The position numbers and the translations under genes are program-made. From Antedon mediterranea (lineage: Eukaryota; Echinodermata; Crinoidea; Comatulida; Antedonidae): 64,000 bases of DNA. Below are positions 25,563 to 36,729 of the stretch, in pieces. The notes beneath the pieces are model-generated. The model ran no database searches. It was not told the origin of the DNA and was given only the letters and a program-made list of their open reading frames with translations. The stretch is taken from the NCBI RefSeq assembly GCF_964355755.1, contig NC_092677.1, positions 22,416,101 to 22,480,100 on the forward strand, written 5' to 3'. Every line of letters starts with the position of its first letter. Positions within the stretch are counted from its first letter, which is position 1.

Positions 25563-26153
25563 TTTACTAAAAATATAAAAATTAAAGTATAAAAACATAC
25601 AAAAATACAGGTATGCATGACATCAGAGTTTCATATCCTATCACTCTAAATATAGAAAAGCTATTATTAGGTGATCACAGACCATTAGTAAAGTAAATGC
25701 CCATGAAGGAAAACCGGTCTACCTAATTTAAGGTTTCTACAGTACTACTAGTACTAGCTAGGCCTATATGGGCCTAGATAGTTTAACTATTATTTTAAAT
25801 TAATCTAAACAATTGTATTTATTTTTCTGTACTGGTACTTACTACTTATTATTTTAATTATTAAAAATATCATACTTACCAAATCTAAACAATTTACTAG
25901 ATTTGATTATGTTGAGAAGAAGCTGATTGCAAATTGAGAAAAGTTCTCATGATACAATTCAAATTTTATTACATCTGTAGCACGGCAACCATATAGTAAG
26001 CATTGCATAAATCGCCTAAATTATAAGTGCGTTAATGGGTGCTGCCCTCTACTAATATTTAATAAGGGACTCCCTGTAATTAAAGATGACTGTTGCTTAC
26101 ACAAATATTAACAATTAGGAGCATGTAAGCACATGTAAGCAATGTATAACAGG

Positions 26154-26369
26154 GTAACTCGCGTTACATGTTGGTAACTCGTGTTACATGGTAACTCGCG
26201 TTACCAACTTTGTCCGCTCTTTAAATGAAAATTTAAAGAGTTATATGAAAATTTGTATTATTGGTGGAACAAGCAAGTATTTAGATTAGAAAATCTCAAG
26301 TCTTTTTATATTAGCTCAAAAAACAAATTCAAAGAAAGAAAAACTTTGTGTTTTAGTAACTCGCGTTAC
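26154..26369. repeat. cluster of four GTAACTCGCGTTAC palindromes
   Basis: Four copies on the right side of the putative transposon (26154, 26174, 26191 and 26356). The first three are spaced 20 and 17 bp apart, each usually followed by ATG. The second carries CGTG in place of CGCG at the centre. Likely protein-binding sites for the element's transposase. Confidence 0.65.
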
Positions 26370-26709
26370 ATGACATAAATGCACACTTTTTTATCAATAA
26401 AAAAAATAATTTTGGATAAAACATGTCATTGTCATTTTCAAGAATTGACCAAACCATATTAGACAATACAAAATCAATGGAAATGCTTTGAAAACTAAAT
26501 TGTTTCTTTGAAAAATTATAAATGTGAAATGCACAAAAATATCTACTATTTTCACTTAAATAATAACATGTCGATATTTTCTTCATATTCTAAAAAATAT
26601 TAAAGAAATTGCAATAATTTTTTTTGTTTATAGAAGTATAACTTATATGGAATGCTTGTCTAAATATGAAATTTTCAGGACATGTCCACTATCTCATGGA
26701 AATGCGCCC

Positions 26710-28544
26710 TGCTGCATCTTGAAGAAGAACAAGACATCTCTGTCATGCTAAAAACATTGAACAAGAACAAGAAACTCTTGATGCTTCTTATAAGATGCAC
26801 TCATATATTGGAACACTGTTGTTGTTAACAGTGCAACATGCAACATTTTGTTTATTTTTCATTTTCTTTTATCCACACTCTTTAATTTTTTTTATATTGA
26901 ATATTTATGATAAAAGGATTGACACACATTCAAAATATCTTTCATACATAGATCTACAGTATCCCGCTTTCGACGGGCTATCTTGCCTTTAGATATTCTG
27001 CTATGAATTTCTGTTAAAATGTTGAAAATACATAATATAATTTTGTTTTCATAAATTTATTCATAGGCCTATAGTTGGCCTTTTATCTATTTAAATGACT
27101 AGGGATGCATCTTATCAATTATTTAATGAACAAAGATGCTTTTCTACATAATTAATAAATCCAGATCGTTACTTTAACACAATTTCAAATTGGTGTTTAA
27201 TAAATAAGTTTTAAAATAATATGATAACAAAAAGTTTATAAAATAAATCAGTAAATTCTATTTTATATTTTGTTTATTGGATTAACTGTTTTATTTATTA
27301 TAAGGTTAGGTTAAAGTTGAAACCGAAGCTTATTTGTCCATCTCCATTTCAGCCATTTTCAAGGCATGGATGTTCTCCTAATATCTTGATGAGGGAAAAG
27401 GATGTGAATTTTGATCACATCCTTATCCCTCATCATCTTTATTTATTTTCATAAAAACATCGTCGGCTGCACTGAAATTATTAATCCGTCATTTTCCAAA
27501 TTAAAATCATAGTCATACATATGATCTAATTGGAAAAATTATAAATTTGTCATACAATATAGATTTGTCATGCATTTGTCATGCATTCAAAGAATGAAAA
27601 ATTATAATTTTTCATGAAGAGTCGTTTAATTGGAAACATTTTTTTCATGTTTGACAAAGTGATTTGACAGTCTTTGTTGGTAGTTTACAACTAATTGTCA
27701 AAGTGCGTGGTGGGTTCGGAATGTTAAATAATGTGGGCACCGCATTCCACACTGATCATCCTGTAAACTCAAAAACTCAAGTCTGAACGTTTTGTGTTTA
27801 CGGCCCATCTGGCACGCCTGAATTATTGAAATACGATTTAATGGGTATAATTTTATTAATAATGATAAAATGACTTTTGATAATAATACTCATACATAGG
27901 CCTATTTTTACTAATAATAAAGATCAAATAGATAATGTTAGGTAAAGGCATAGACTAAATATATATTAGGCCTATCCAATATAGGCTTAAGTATATATAA
28001 TATAAATATAGGCCTAGCCCCACCCTACTATGGCCTAGGTCAATAAAATATAAATTAACAGGCACAGAATAAATTATAAACCGCCAGGTGGTATGCAGAT
28101 GTTATAAATAGGCCTAGGCATAAAATACATATAAAATATTAAAATCAGTAAAAAGTCTAAAGAATTGATTTAAGCCTCGATCATCTAGGCCTAGTACTGA
28201 ATGGCAATATATTTAAGTTAAATACAGGCCTGCTAACCTCTTTAACAATGGATATTGGTTCCTCATATTGTTCATCACTCTATAAAATAAATTAACATTA
28301 CGGATTTAATCCAATTATGTGAATCATAAATTAATTATGCTATAATATGTAATAATAATACGTTATATCATTGGCAATTTGGCCTACTTTCTATAATAAT
28401 TTGTTCTGACCGAAAGTAGGATACAATAAAATGAAGCGTAAGTGCACAGGCAGCCAAGCAATAATATTAATAAACTATCTGTTGTGTATGTTAGTACCTC
28501 TTCAACGGTTACGGTAATTGTCAGTGTTACTAGTTAGGAATTTA
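26710..28544. other. gene-free AT-rich stretch
   Basis: Apart from the hairpin at 27392-27438 and several GGCCTA-rich strings near 27960-28210, nothing coding or structured is seen. Confidence 0.5.
27392..27438. repeat. near-perfect 20-bp-arm hairpin
   Basis: GATGAGGGAAAAGGATGTGA is followed by a short loop (ATTTTGA) and its inverted copy TCACATCCTTATCCCTCATC, with one mismatch. It could be the end-to-end junction of a tiny foldback. No gene is nearby. Confidence 0.7.
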
Positions 28545-28925
28545 GTCCAGTCATTTTAACTTTTAACTTGGAACTAATTGCAACAGAATTTTTTTCACCG
28601 CAATGCATTTCTTTGAGGTCCCCATAACACCATACTAAAAGTCCCAACAAATCCGAATAGGGGAAAGACGTCTAATTTGCATAAATTCAAAATGGCCGCC
28701 AAAATTCAATATTTTGACATATTTTGACTTGTAGACGACCTATTTGAATTTGCAGAGTGAGGCATTGGCCCATGAGCTTTCACTTGTAAAAGGTTACAAT
28801 GATATAGGACTGGTTAATTTGCATATATTAATTTGCATATTTTTAAATAGCTGCCAAATACGTACATAAATCCTATTATCTGCTGGTTTTATGAATATAG
28901 ACTCAATTTTGTCATACCTTTTAAT
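28545..28925. repeat. 380-bp inverted repeat, left copy
   Basis: Inverted relative to 31648-32035. Outer end TTAGTCCAGTCATTTTA; interior CAACAGAATTTTTTTCACCG, AAAGACGTCTAATTTGCATA, GGCCGCCAAAATTCAATATT and GTAGACGACCTATTTGAA; inner end TCTGCTGGTTTTATGAATAT. The left copy lacks about 10 bases near its outer end. The pair brackets an XPG-like pseudogene. Confidence 0.8.
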
Positions 28926-29194
28926 TAGAAAGAATTGTATGACTTCTTGGTAGAGGTTATCCAAGCATGTTCAGAATGTTTATGAATGGATTTTGGTGAA
29001 AGAGAAATCTGTGTAAAAAGCTGAATAAAAGTCTTTTGCCAAGTTTGTATCTCGTTTAAAGTTAATGCATAGATTTATTAAAATAATCATTGTTCAATAA
29101 AGTCACGTTGGTATTTATTTGTTTCTAACATTTTGCGCACTAATACTAATAGCGTCAATTAATTTTTAATTTTCACGTATGTCTGGTGGCTCGG

Positions 29195-31049
29195 AATTCC
29201 TGCAGCTTATTCCTCTGCAAGTCTGTATACACATCACTACAGAAGAGCCCGTGTCAAAAAGTACACCTTTTCGTATTGCACTGGGTCTTGCAACCACAGC
29301 AGATAACATTCAGCAGTTCAGATGGTGCTGGGGATTTATCAGTCTGCTTAGGGGTGTCTCGAAAACAGAGACCAGAGACCCGAGACCCCTACTAAAACGT
29401 CTAAATAATACGTTATATAGGGAGTCTCTGTTTTCGAGATTTTCTCGAAAACAGAGACCCCATTCCTCTGGCTTCATATTTCTGTTTGATCTTTTCCATT
29501 GCATTAATTCGAAAATACACACAGAGGCTGTGATAAACAGCAGCTGCAGAGGTTGGTGGCAATGTTTGGGGCTCCACATGTGAGGTTCCCTTGGAGATTT
29601 TTTCACAAACTGTGAAGTGCACTGTAACGCCTATACCATCAAGAACATACTGGAGCTCTTCACTGGGTTTGCGTTGCTCTTCTAACATAGCTTTACAAAT
29701 GGTATCAGCTAGGACTACCTTCTTTGGTTGCAGTGGGAGATGAATCAAACAATGCAGGAGGATAACTACAGAGTTCATAATTGAAAAGAGATGGCACACC
29801 TTAGTAGTGATCTCGAATAGTAGGCCGAATAAGTCGCTGGAATAACAGTTGGGGATCAACCATAACAGATTTACCCAATACCTTTACAGTTGACCGTGAT
29901 GCTAGTGTGACTGCTTGGTCAGCTTTTTGGAATTTGAAATCTTCTACAAATTTTGCAACCATTGGTTAAATAATCTTTTCCCCAATTTCTCTTGATCTTT
30001 CAACATTGAGTCCTTCTTGCACTGCCATGCCATTAGCTATATTAAATAGTGAGTTATTCTCAACAAAAGGACTTCTTTCTGTCAGGTAGGTGATAAGCTG
30101 ATATGTATCTCTTACATCTGTTGTGCTGGTCACTAGTTTCATATGACACATCACTTAACTTCTGCATAGCTTCATTAGTGCTTGCACATGCTGGCATTGA
30201 CACAACCCACACTAGTTGCTGATTTTCTGACATTCCTTTTCCTCTTGTGAGCCCACCAACAGTTGGATCTCCCTTCTCTCTGCATTCACCATCTATTTCT
30301 ATTGTTGTCCTTGATTTTCTAAAGGTACCTCTGTTGTCGGCATCAATACACTTTCTTTCATCCACATCCTCCTGTGGTCGCACATTACAGCTGACCACTG
30401 TCCTCTCAGATTTATGGATACCATTCTGTCAATTTCTATATGCAAGGTATCACCACCGTCTACCATCTGCGCAGAATTCTTTTCAATATCAACATCTAAT
30501 TCCATGTCTGGCACTTGAACATTGTCTTTACTGCCTGTGTGTTAAACAATTACGTCTGCAGTTGGTGTTTTGACATTGTAGGTCTTTGCTATAAGGATAG
30601 TCTTCAATGCAACGTCAACTAACAAGTGACCACCGACTGCTCTGGAAACAGCTTTGCCTGTCAGCATATGGCGTACAACGTTACCTACATACACAACTTC
30701 TAGAAGCTCTTGCAATCCTAAACTTACCATGAGGTGTCCAATACTGATGTCCTTCATGTATTGACCCCTAGACCAGCATGGTCAGGTATGATACTAAATG
30801 CTTCATCATCACGGGCCATACCCTGAAGAATCGTCTGTCACTCATTTCCATGTGGAACCCACCGAGTCTGAGAACTATGTGCTTCAGATCATTGCTAGCT
30901 GGTTGAGACTGTGTAATGGTCAAGGCCTTCCAGTAAAAGGGTTGGTCAAATGTGAGGATGGGAGTTACATTTTGCTGTTTTGCTTGAGCTGATATGAACT
31001 TCAAAATAGAATAAAAACAGAATGGATCACTTGGGTGTAGATCAATCAT
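29195..31049 (-). pseudogene. XPG/FEN-like transposon gene, broken (locus 1)
   Basis: On the minus strand, 31049-30768 gives YWKALTITQSQPASNDLKHI and LRLGGFHMEMS; 30757-30542 gives SRAVGGHLLVDVALK. These are followed by QKLSDVSYETSDQH and ERSPFVENNSLFNIANGMAV (30398-29966). A C-terminal part near 29610-29520 holds LPPTSAAAVYHSLCVYF, and the last piece (about 29345-29230) encodes PAPSELLNVICCGCKTQCNT then KRCT, a CXC-like cysteine motif. Frames change repeatedly, a small MITE splits the C-terminus at 29351-29440, and an 80-bp inverted duplication lies in the middle. The nuclease-core motifs seen at 38.9-39.6 kb are not evident here. Same family as the loci at 36.7, 38.5, 44.3 and 50.3 kb. Confidence 0.6.
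29351..29462. mobile_element. tiny MITE with GTCTCGAAAACAGAGAC ends
   Basis: TGTCTCGAAAACAGAGACC (from 29354) faces GGAGTCTCTGTTTTCGAGA (ending about 29440), enclosing about 50 bases with an AATAATACGTTAT centre. A third copy in direct orientation follows at once (CTCGAAAACAGAGACCCC, 29443-29461), making a perfect 15-bp-arm hairpin with a 5-nt loop. It interrupts the C-terminal coding of the XPG-like pseudogene. Confidence 0.7.
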
Positions 31050-31138
31050 TTTTTAGAAACGTGACAGACGATTGTCCAGGGTATGGTCCGTGATGCTGAA
31101 GCATTTGCATCATACCTGACCATGCTGGTCTAGGGGTC
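30759..31138. repeat. 80-bp inverted duplication inside the XPG-like pseudogene
   Basis: 30759-30843 (CCTAGACCAGCATGGTCAGG...GAATCGTCTGTCAC) recurs inverted at 31052-31138 (GTGACAGACGATT...CCTGACCATGCTGGTCTAGG) with few differences. About 208 bases of family-coding sequence lie between. This explains the extra residues after LGGFHMEMS in locus 1. Confidence 0.8.
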
Positions 31139-31164
31139 AACACATGAGGGCGCCAGTGACAAAA

Positions 31165-31645
31165 ATATGAAAAACTAGAGGGTACTCCGAGAGTACAAAC
31201 CTCCGCCTACTGTAAAATTCCCCTACATAAAATGTCCCCGGAAAAATATATATATGTTTTTATTAGTTCTAAGTGTAAATAGGCTAACTGCACATTACAA
31301 AGTTGTAGATGAGAGTTTGGAGCCTCTCACAATTCAGATCGCTGGTTCAAGTCCTGCTGAGGTTTATTTTTTATTTCTTTTATTTTGTGGACCTTGATTT
31401 TGACCCTGACCCTTCAAAATTCAACCACAATTATATGATCAGTCATTGATCATTGTGGCTAAGTTTGGTGAGAATCGGATAAAAACTGTGGTCTCTAGGC
31501 AGTAACAAAATTTTTGTATTAGTTGTGACCTTGACCTATGACCTTCTCCCCTCATATTCGAACTCCTCCAAGCGTTTGGGGCATAGATCATTGTGGCCAA
31601 ATTTGGTGAGAATTGGATAAAAACTGTGGCCTCCAGGGATGGTAT
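31165..31645. repeat. SINE-like repeat with tandem sub-blocks
   Basis: Begins ACTAGAGGGTACTCCGAGAG, contains GATCGCTGGTTCAAGTCC (31340-31357, a good tRNA B-box match) and then two direct sub-blocks (31447-31495 and 31590-31632) sharing ATCATTGTGGC.AA.TTTGG and TGAGAAT.GGATAAAAACTGT. A GACCTTGACCTATGACCTTC segment separates them. Looks like a tRNA-derived SINE; no complete tRNA fold is claimed. Confidence 0.5.
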
Positions 31646-31647
31646 GA

Positions 31648-32035
31648 ACAAATTTAGTCTATATTCATAAAACCAGCAGATAATAGAATTATGTATGTAT
31701 TTGACAGCTATTTAAAAATATGCAAATTAATATGCAAATTAACCAGTCCTAAATCATTGTACCCTTTTTCAAATGAAAGCCTATGGGCCAATGCCCTACT
31801 CTGCAACTTTAAAGCATTCAAATAGGTCGTCTACAAGTCAAAATATGCCAAAATATTGAATTTTGGCGGCCATTTTGGATTTATGCAAATTAGACGTCTT
31901 TCCCCTATTCAGATTTGTTGGGACTTTTAGTATAGTGTTCTAGGGACCTCAAAGAAATGTATTGCGGTGAAAAAAATTCTGTTGCAATTTGTTCCAAGTT
32001 TCGCTAAATTTTGGGCTAAAATGACTGGACTAATT
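31648..32035. repeat. 380-bp inverted repeat, right copy
   Basis: Reverse-complement partner of 28545-28925, ending outward in TAAAATGACTGGACTAA. High similarity implies recent insertion of two copies or one composite unit. No target duplication could be fixed at the outer ends. Confidence 0.8.
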
Positions 32036-32655
32036 ACATTTTATTTTATTTCGCCGACACGAAAACAATAATAACATTCAAGGGAGTGTTGACTGTAGGT
32101 GCCTATTATTTTGCATACACCATTACCTCTAGGTCGTTGAACTCTGCCGTGCTGCTAGTCTTTTCGACGGTCTGAAAAAAAAACATGTACTTGTATTCAC
32201 CATTATTACTCATACACATAAATATTATAATTATGATAGGGATGTAATTATGGTGATACATGACTATAACCCCCTTTATTGTTTTGTATTTTTATTTTTC
32301 GGAGATAGTCATTTGTTTGCATAGCTTAGTATTTCTATTGTCAATGGACCGGCAAATATAGGCATCAGATTATGATGCGGGTGGAGCTATAGCCAATGAC
32401 GAGCTTCAAAGTGTTCACAAATGAGTGAGCTGCTATCATACTACTAAATTTGTATTATATCATTCTAGGCATCTTACAGGTCGTTACGAAGTATTAGTAG
32501 TATAACTGCACTTAATGACAGACCATATTTAAAGTACAAAATGTACTTTCTTCCAATTTTCTTCAATCAGCACAGATTGGACAATTAGCCTTCCGACCTC
32601 CTTGACGGCCAAAATTTTACTCAGCTCAGTCCTCATTGATTCATCTAAATTAAAC

Positions 32656-33517
32656 GGGTGTGTAGAAAGCGACGACCTCGAATTTGACGACCCGGGCGAA
32701 CTCGAGTTGGACGACCCATAACACGAAACCGACGACCCCTATAGCCTAGCCTAACCTAGGCCTAAGTGTGGTATAACATCCCGAAGCCGAACATAGGCAA
32801 AGATCTTTAAACCATACCTTATAATACTCACAAGCAAGCAATTGATTGAAAAAATACAGAAATATCGCCATATGATACTGAATGTGTCGACACGAACAAA
32901 CGAACAGATATGGAACGCCAAGAGTGTATCATTAAAACTGCATTCGACATATTAAAAATAAATTAAAAAGAAATAAATATTATACATTACATGGTTAAAC
33001 CATGGACGTATGATTACATCTCGTCTTCTTATAACGAACACTATAGACCTACCAAGCAGCGTGTTGCGAACATGTGCATTGGGAGGGCCATAAGAAAGCT
33101 TTACATTTCACCATAGAGATATTATAATCACACATATGCATTATATACGGTCAAACCTTATCCGCCGCTGAAAAAGGGGCCGTTTTGACCTGGTATTTCA
33201 TGTGCTAATCGAGTCGAATGCAGTTTTAATGATGCACTCTTGGCGTTCCATATCTGTTCGTTTGTTCGTGTCGACACATTCAGTATCAAATGGCGATATT
33301 TCTGTATTTTTTCAATCAATTCCTTGCTTGCGAGTATTAGGCCCTCTATATAAGGTATGGTTTAAAGATCTTTGGCTATGTTCGGCTTCGGGATGTTATA
33401 CCACACTTAGGCCTAGGCTATGCTATGCTAGGCTAGGCTATATGGGTCGTCGGTTTCGTGTTATGGGTCGTCCAATTCTAGGTCGTCCAATTCGAGGTCG
33501 TCGCTTTCTACACACCC
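32656..33517. repeat. foldback element with GGTCGTC minisatellite ends
   Basis: The left arm (32656-32948) and right arm (33213-33517) are inverted copies. Outer ends read GGGTGTGTAGAAAGCGACG and its complement; inner ends GCATTCGAC and GTCGAATGC. Each arm carries a 15-bp array built on GGTCGTCCAATTC(T/G)A, a TAGGCCTAGG run and a TGTGTCGACACGAACAAACG box. The spacer is 264 bp. A third copy of the right half lies at 49686-50047. Confidence 0.85.
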
Positions 33518-33812
33518 ATCATTAAACTATAAGATCTATATCCTATAGACCTAGACGGGTATTGACAAACTGCAAGCCATGGATTCATTGGAGTCAGTGG
33601 AGTCAACGGCCCACGTGACCATGTTAATTGCAATTCAAGCGAGTCAGTACGTGTGTAACTGCACTATTGTACCAAAAGTGCGAGGCACCTTAAAACATAT
33701 TAAATAATTTAATATAATCTAGTATGTTCATATGAAACATTAGAGAGGAGTAATTATAAAATAAAATCATTATTTTATGTTATGTTGTTCTAAACATACC
33801 CTACTAGTACTA

Positions 33813-34311
33813 CAGTAGAACCTGTGTTTTACGTACCCTGATTTTACGTTCCCTCGATTTTACGTATGCTAAAAATAACCGATGACGTCATCATTTTCTT
33901 ACATTGAGGGCGCAATTTAACAACAACAAAGCACACAAAGCCACAAGCATGGCTGTGTGAGGAATTCTGCTGTGTGTGGGACAAGCTACGCACGTGCATT
34001 CCCCATAAAGCAGCGACTGTTTTTTTTTATAGAAAACAATTATATTTTACACTTTATTTAAACATCGCACAGCCTGTATATACTGTACTTTTCTAGTTAG
34101 GCCTCACATCTTGCTAGGCCTGCTAGCCTGGCCTGAATAGTCTAGGCAAGGCCTAGCTAGTGACCACCTGCATAATGTACAGAAGGCAAACACGGCCAGC
34201 TACGATCTCTACGTATTTGGGGTCAATTTAAGGTCAACCTTAATTTTACGAATCCTTTGTTTTACGTACGCCTTTCGGTCCCATACCGTACGTAAAATGG
34301 AGGTTCTACTG
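33813..34311. mobile_element. pogo/Tigger-type MITE (499 bp, TA duplication)
   Basis: The termini are inverted: CAGTAGAACCTGTGTTTTACG at 33813 and CGTAAAATGGAGGTTCTACTG ending 34311, each flanked by TA. Further ACGTA-rich repeats lie just inside both ends. CAGTNGAACC-type ends with TA targets are typical of pogo/Tigger elements. No transposase inside; a pogo-like pseudogene at 52.0-53.3 kb could be a distant source family. Confidence 0.75.
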
Positions 34312-34313
34312 TA

Positions 34314-35904
34314 CTACTAAAATAAAGTCAAGCCTGCCTGCTGCTCCCTTCTTGTTGGTCTTGCTTGTAGTTATTTTTTTTCAAAATGTCCCCCGCCGGC
34401 CCACCACACAGCCCAGGCCTAGTCTAGCACCTAATATACAATATAGGGCTTCCTACTAGATGATATTTTATTGAAAAAAAATACGTTTCACAAGACTTAG
34501 ATTTAAAATATCTAATCTACTGTATTTCGTCCATTGACAGCATTTGGATATTCGAAATTGTTAACATAATTACATTAACGGTAAGTGATTCATAAATGTT
34601 TATGAATTGTACACAAATATTAACGAAAACGAAGGCTTATTATTATTCGAAGGGCTCGCTCGCTGTTGGTATTTTTTCCGTTCAATTACCGACGTGGATT
34701 GCATGCATTGCATGGATTGCGTGTATTTTGCGTGCCTCGTTGACTCGCACTTTGGCAACACTCGACCTAGACCTGTGGTATTATTATTATATAGGCCTTA
34801 TACCAACAAACCATACCCAAACATGTCTAATTTTAGATTTTCTTTCTTCCTGGACCTAGGCCTAGGCTAGGTCAGACAAATAATTTAGAAAAATGCTTTA
34901 TCTAAAAGTACTGTAGGCCTACCTATACTAGGCTTATAGGCAGCAGACCTAGGCATATTTGAACCACCCCCCCCCCCCCCAAAAATAGCCTTATTAGGTA
35001 GGCCGGGGCTACATTCGATAATAAGTAAAAAATATAGATAGGCCTAGGGTCTAGGCTTAGGTTATATTTGAAAATAAAATAGGCCCTTTTTAGGTAGACG
35101 GGCCTCCATTTTAAAATAGAATAGGCCAGTTTGTCAGCATGTAGCATACTGTAGGCCTTGAGGCAGGCTTCGTAAAGCCCTAGGTATAACCTAAAGGGCC
35201 TAAAGTTCTTGTAAAAAAACAGTTGGGAGGCGGATTCGTCCAGTAATTCCTTTCTGTTTTCCAAACCCGGGAAATTCTGCTGTCACCTTTTGTGTAACAA
35301 AATATTTATTCGATTTAGGTTCAACAATTGCTGTTTGCTTCAGAACATTTCCCGTAACAAGAACGTCGTACCAAATTATTAAGATTATTTTTCCTGTCAT
35401 TTTGCCAATGAATACAGTCTCCCTATTAATATTTGCGGTTGAAATTCAAACAATTTCAGTTGGTCGGTAAACACTAACTCATATTGATTTTATTTTGTTA
35501 CTTTGACAGTGTACTGTGTAACATGCACTGTAGTGTACATTCAATTGTAATGAAGAAATATAAAATTAAAAATATATTTAAATTATTACAATTACCTGTA
35601 CATGCAATGTTAAAACTGAATAAAGACAGCCCATGTCATAAAACAGCACAATTGATTTTATTATTTATTTACCTACAGTAAATTGAAATAATATTGTTAA
35701 GTATCTTGGAGCTATTTCTTTTAAACATTTAAATAGTGTAACGTTTTTAGATTAGATCACGTTAAGAACCTCCGGGTTCGGCAGCAGGTGTGTCCCACTG
35801 ACTTATCTAGTAGGTCTACGTCAAAATAATCAAATAAAAGACTACACAATAAATCCGGTTTCAATTGCTTTATTCAAAACTCACCCTTGTTTGTTTGTTT
35901 GTTT
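34314..35904. other. no supported gene
   Basis: Overlapping 87-codon frames at 34596-34870 are mutual shadows without domains. A C13 homopolymer lies at 34967-34979. GGCCTA-rich strings are dense at 34790-35170. Confidence 0.45.
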
Positions 35905-36172
35905 TATCTTTATACTGGGTGACCTCTTCAGTCAAAGACTGATCTCCCAGAGGGCCCAGTTGGTGATCAGTGGCTGTGATGTACTAATACACCGGGGTAA
36001 CCCCCTACTCATCTCGAAAGATGTACTAGGTTCTTTAAAGTGTACACGAGCAAGTTGTGTACACTGGACCTACGGTTTATAGTCCTTGTCCGAGAAGACT
36101 CGTTCTACCACCAGAACCATGGAGTGAGTGAGCCTTGAACCCCTGCCGATGTTATGGCTACGTTCATAATCA
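35905..36172. repeat. dispersed SINE-like repeat, copy 2
   Basis: Second copy of the 20895-21070 repeat, longer on its left (CCCAGAGGGCCCAGTTGGTG, CGGGGTAACCCCCTACTCAT, TCGAAAGATGTACTAGGTTC). The right end carries GTGAGTGAGCCTTGAACCCC, the reverse complement of a tRNA B-box-like GGGGTTCAAGGCTC. Confidence 0.55.
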
Positions 36173-36729
36173 AAGTAAATCAATGAAATATCCACAAGAC
36201 TAAGTATAAAAATTACAGGTACAACAATATGACAATGAGGCTCATGCGTCCGTTCAGGTCCAGTGCTCTGAACCAACTCTCCTCACATGGCCCGGGACAT
36301 CCCTTATAAATGAACCGTAATTAACTGTAGAGGGCGCATTTTCATCACAATAGCATTATAAGAATATTTTCATTCCATTTTTCTGTAAGTCTACTCCATC
36401 CAAGAATACTTAAGATATCATTAATAGGGGTATAGATGTCTACAGATAACAATATTCTACCTAATCTGTTGATTAAAACCTGTGTGTGTGTAACATGACA
36501 ATAGTTTTGTTTCCAAACTTTGTAGATGATTGGTATTAAACATTAAAAAAAAAAAACTTTTTTTGTTGTATTTTTTAGGTTCAATTTCATTTCAAAAATG
36601 AAATGTGACATGTACATTGTTATAAATAGTCAGTTGTTGGCAAAATAAGAAAATATATTACAGGTACTGTACTGTACATACAATGTTCAATCTAAATATT
36701 AACACAGTTGAAACATGAAACAGCACACA

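Larger units (their letters stand above)
23665..26709. mobile_element. putative 3-kb DNA transposon with palindromic subterminal repeats
   Basis: The left end GGGCTATTCCATGA (23665) and right end TCATGGAAATGCGCCC (to 26709) are near-inverted, and TGCT flanks both ends directly as a possible 4-bp target duplication. Six copies of GTAACTCGCGTTAC or a one- or two-base variant lie inside: 23677-23691, 23985-23998, 26154-26167, 26174-26187, 26191-26204 and 26356-26369. None were noticed elsewhere in the window. The only gene inside is the DDE-like ORF at 24196-25562. The repeats look like transposase-binding sites. Superfamily not assigned. Confidence 0.55.

Noticed and set aside
34596-34870. Two overlapping 87-codon frames
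   Set aside because: Overlapping in different frames with no domain; neither has supporting splice or family features.
36130-36172. Possible tRNA gene around GGGGTTCAAGGCTC (minus)
   Set aside because: No A box or acceptor stem in the right position; treated as a SINE remnant.
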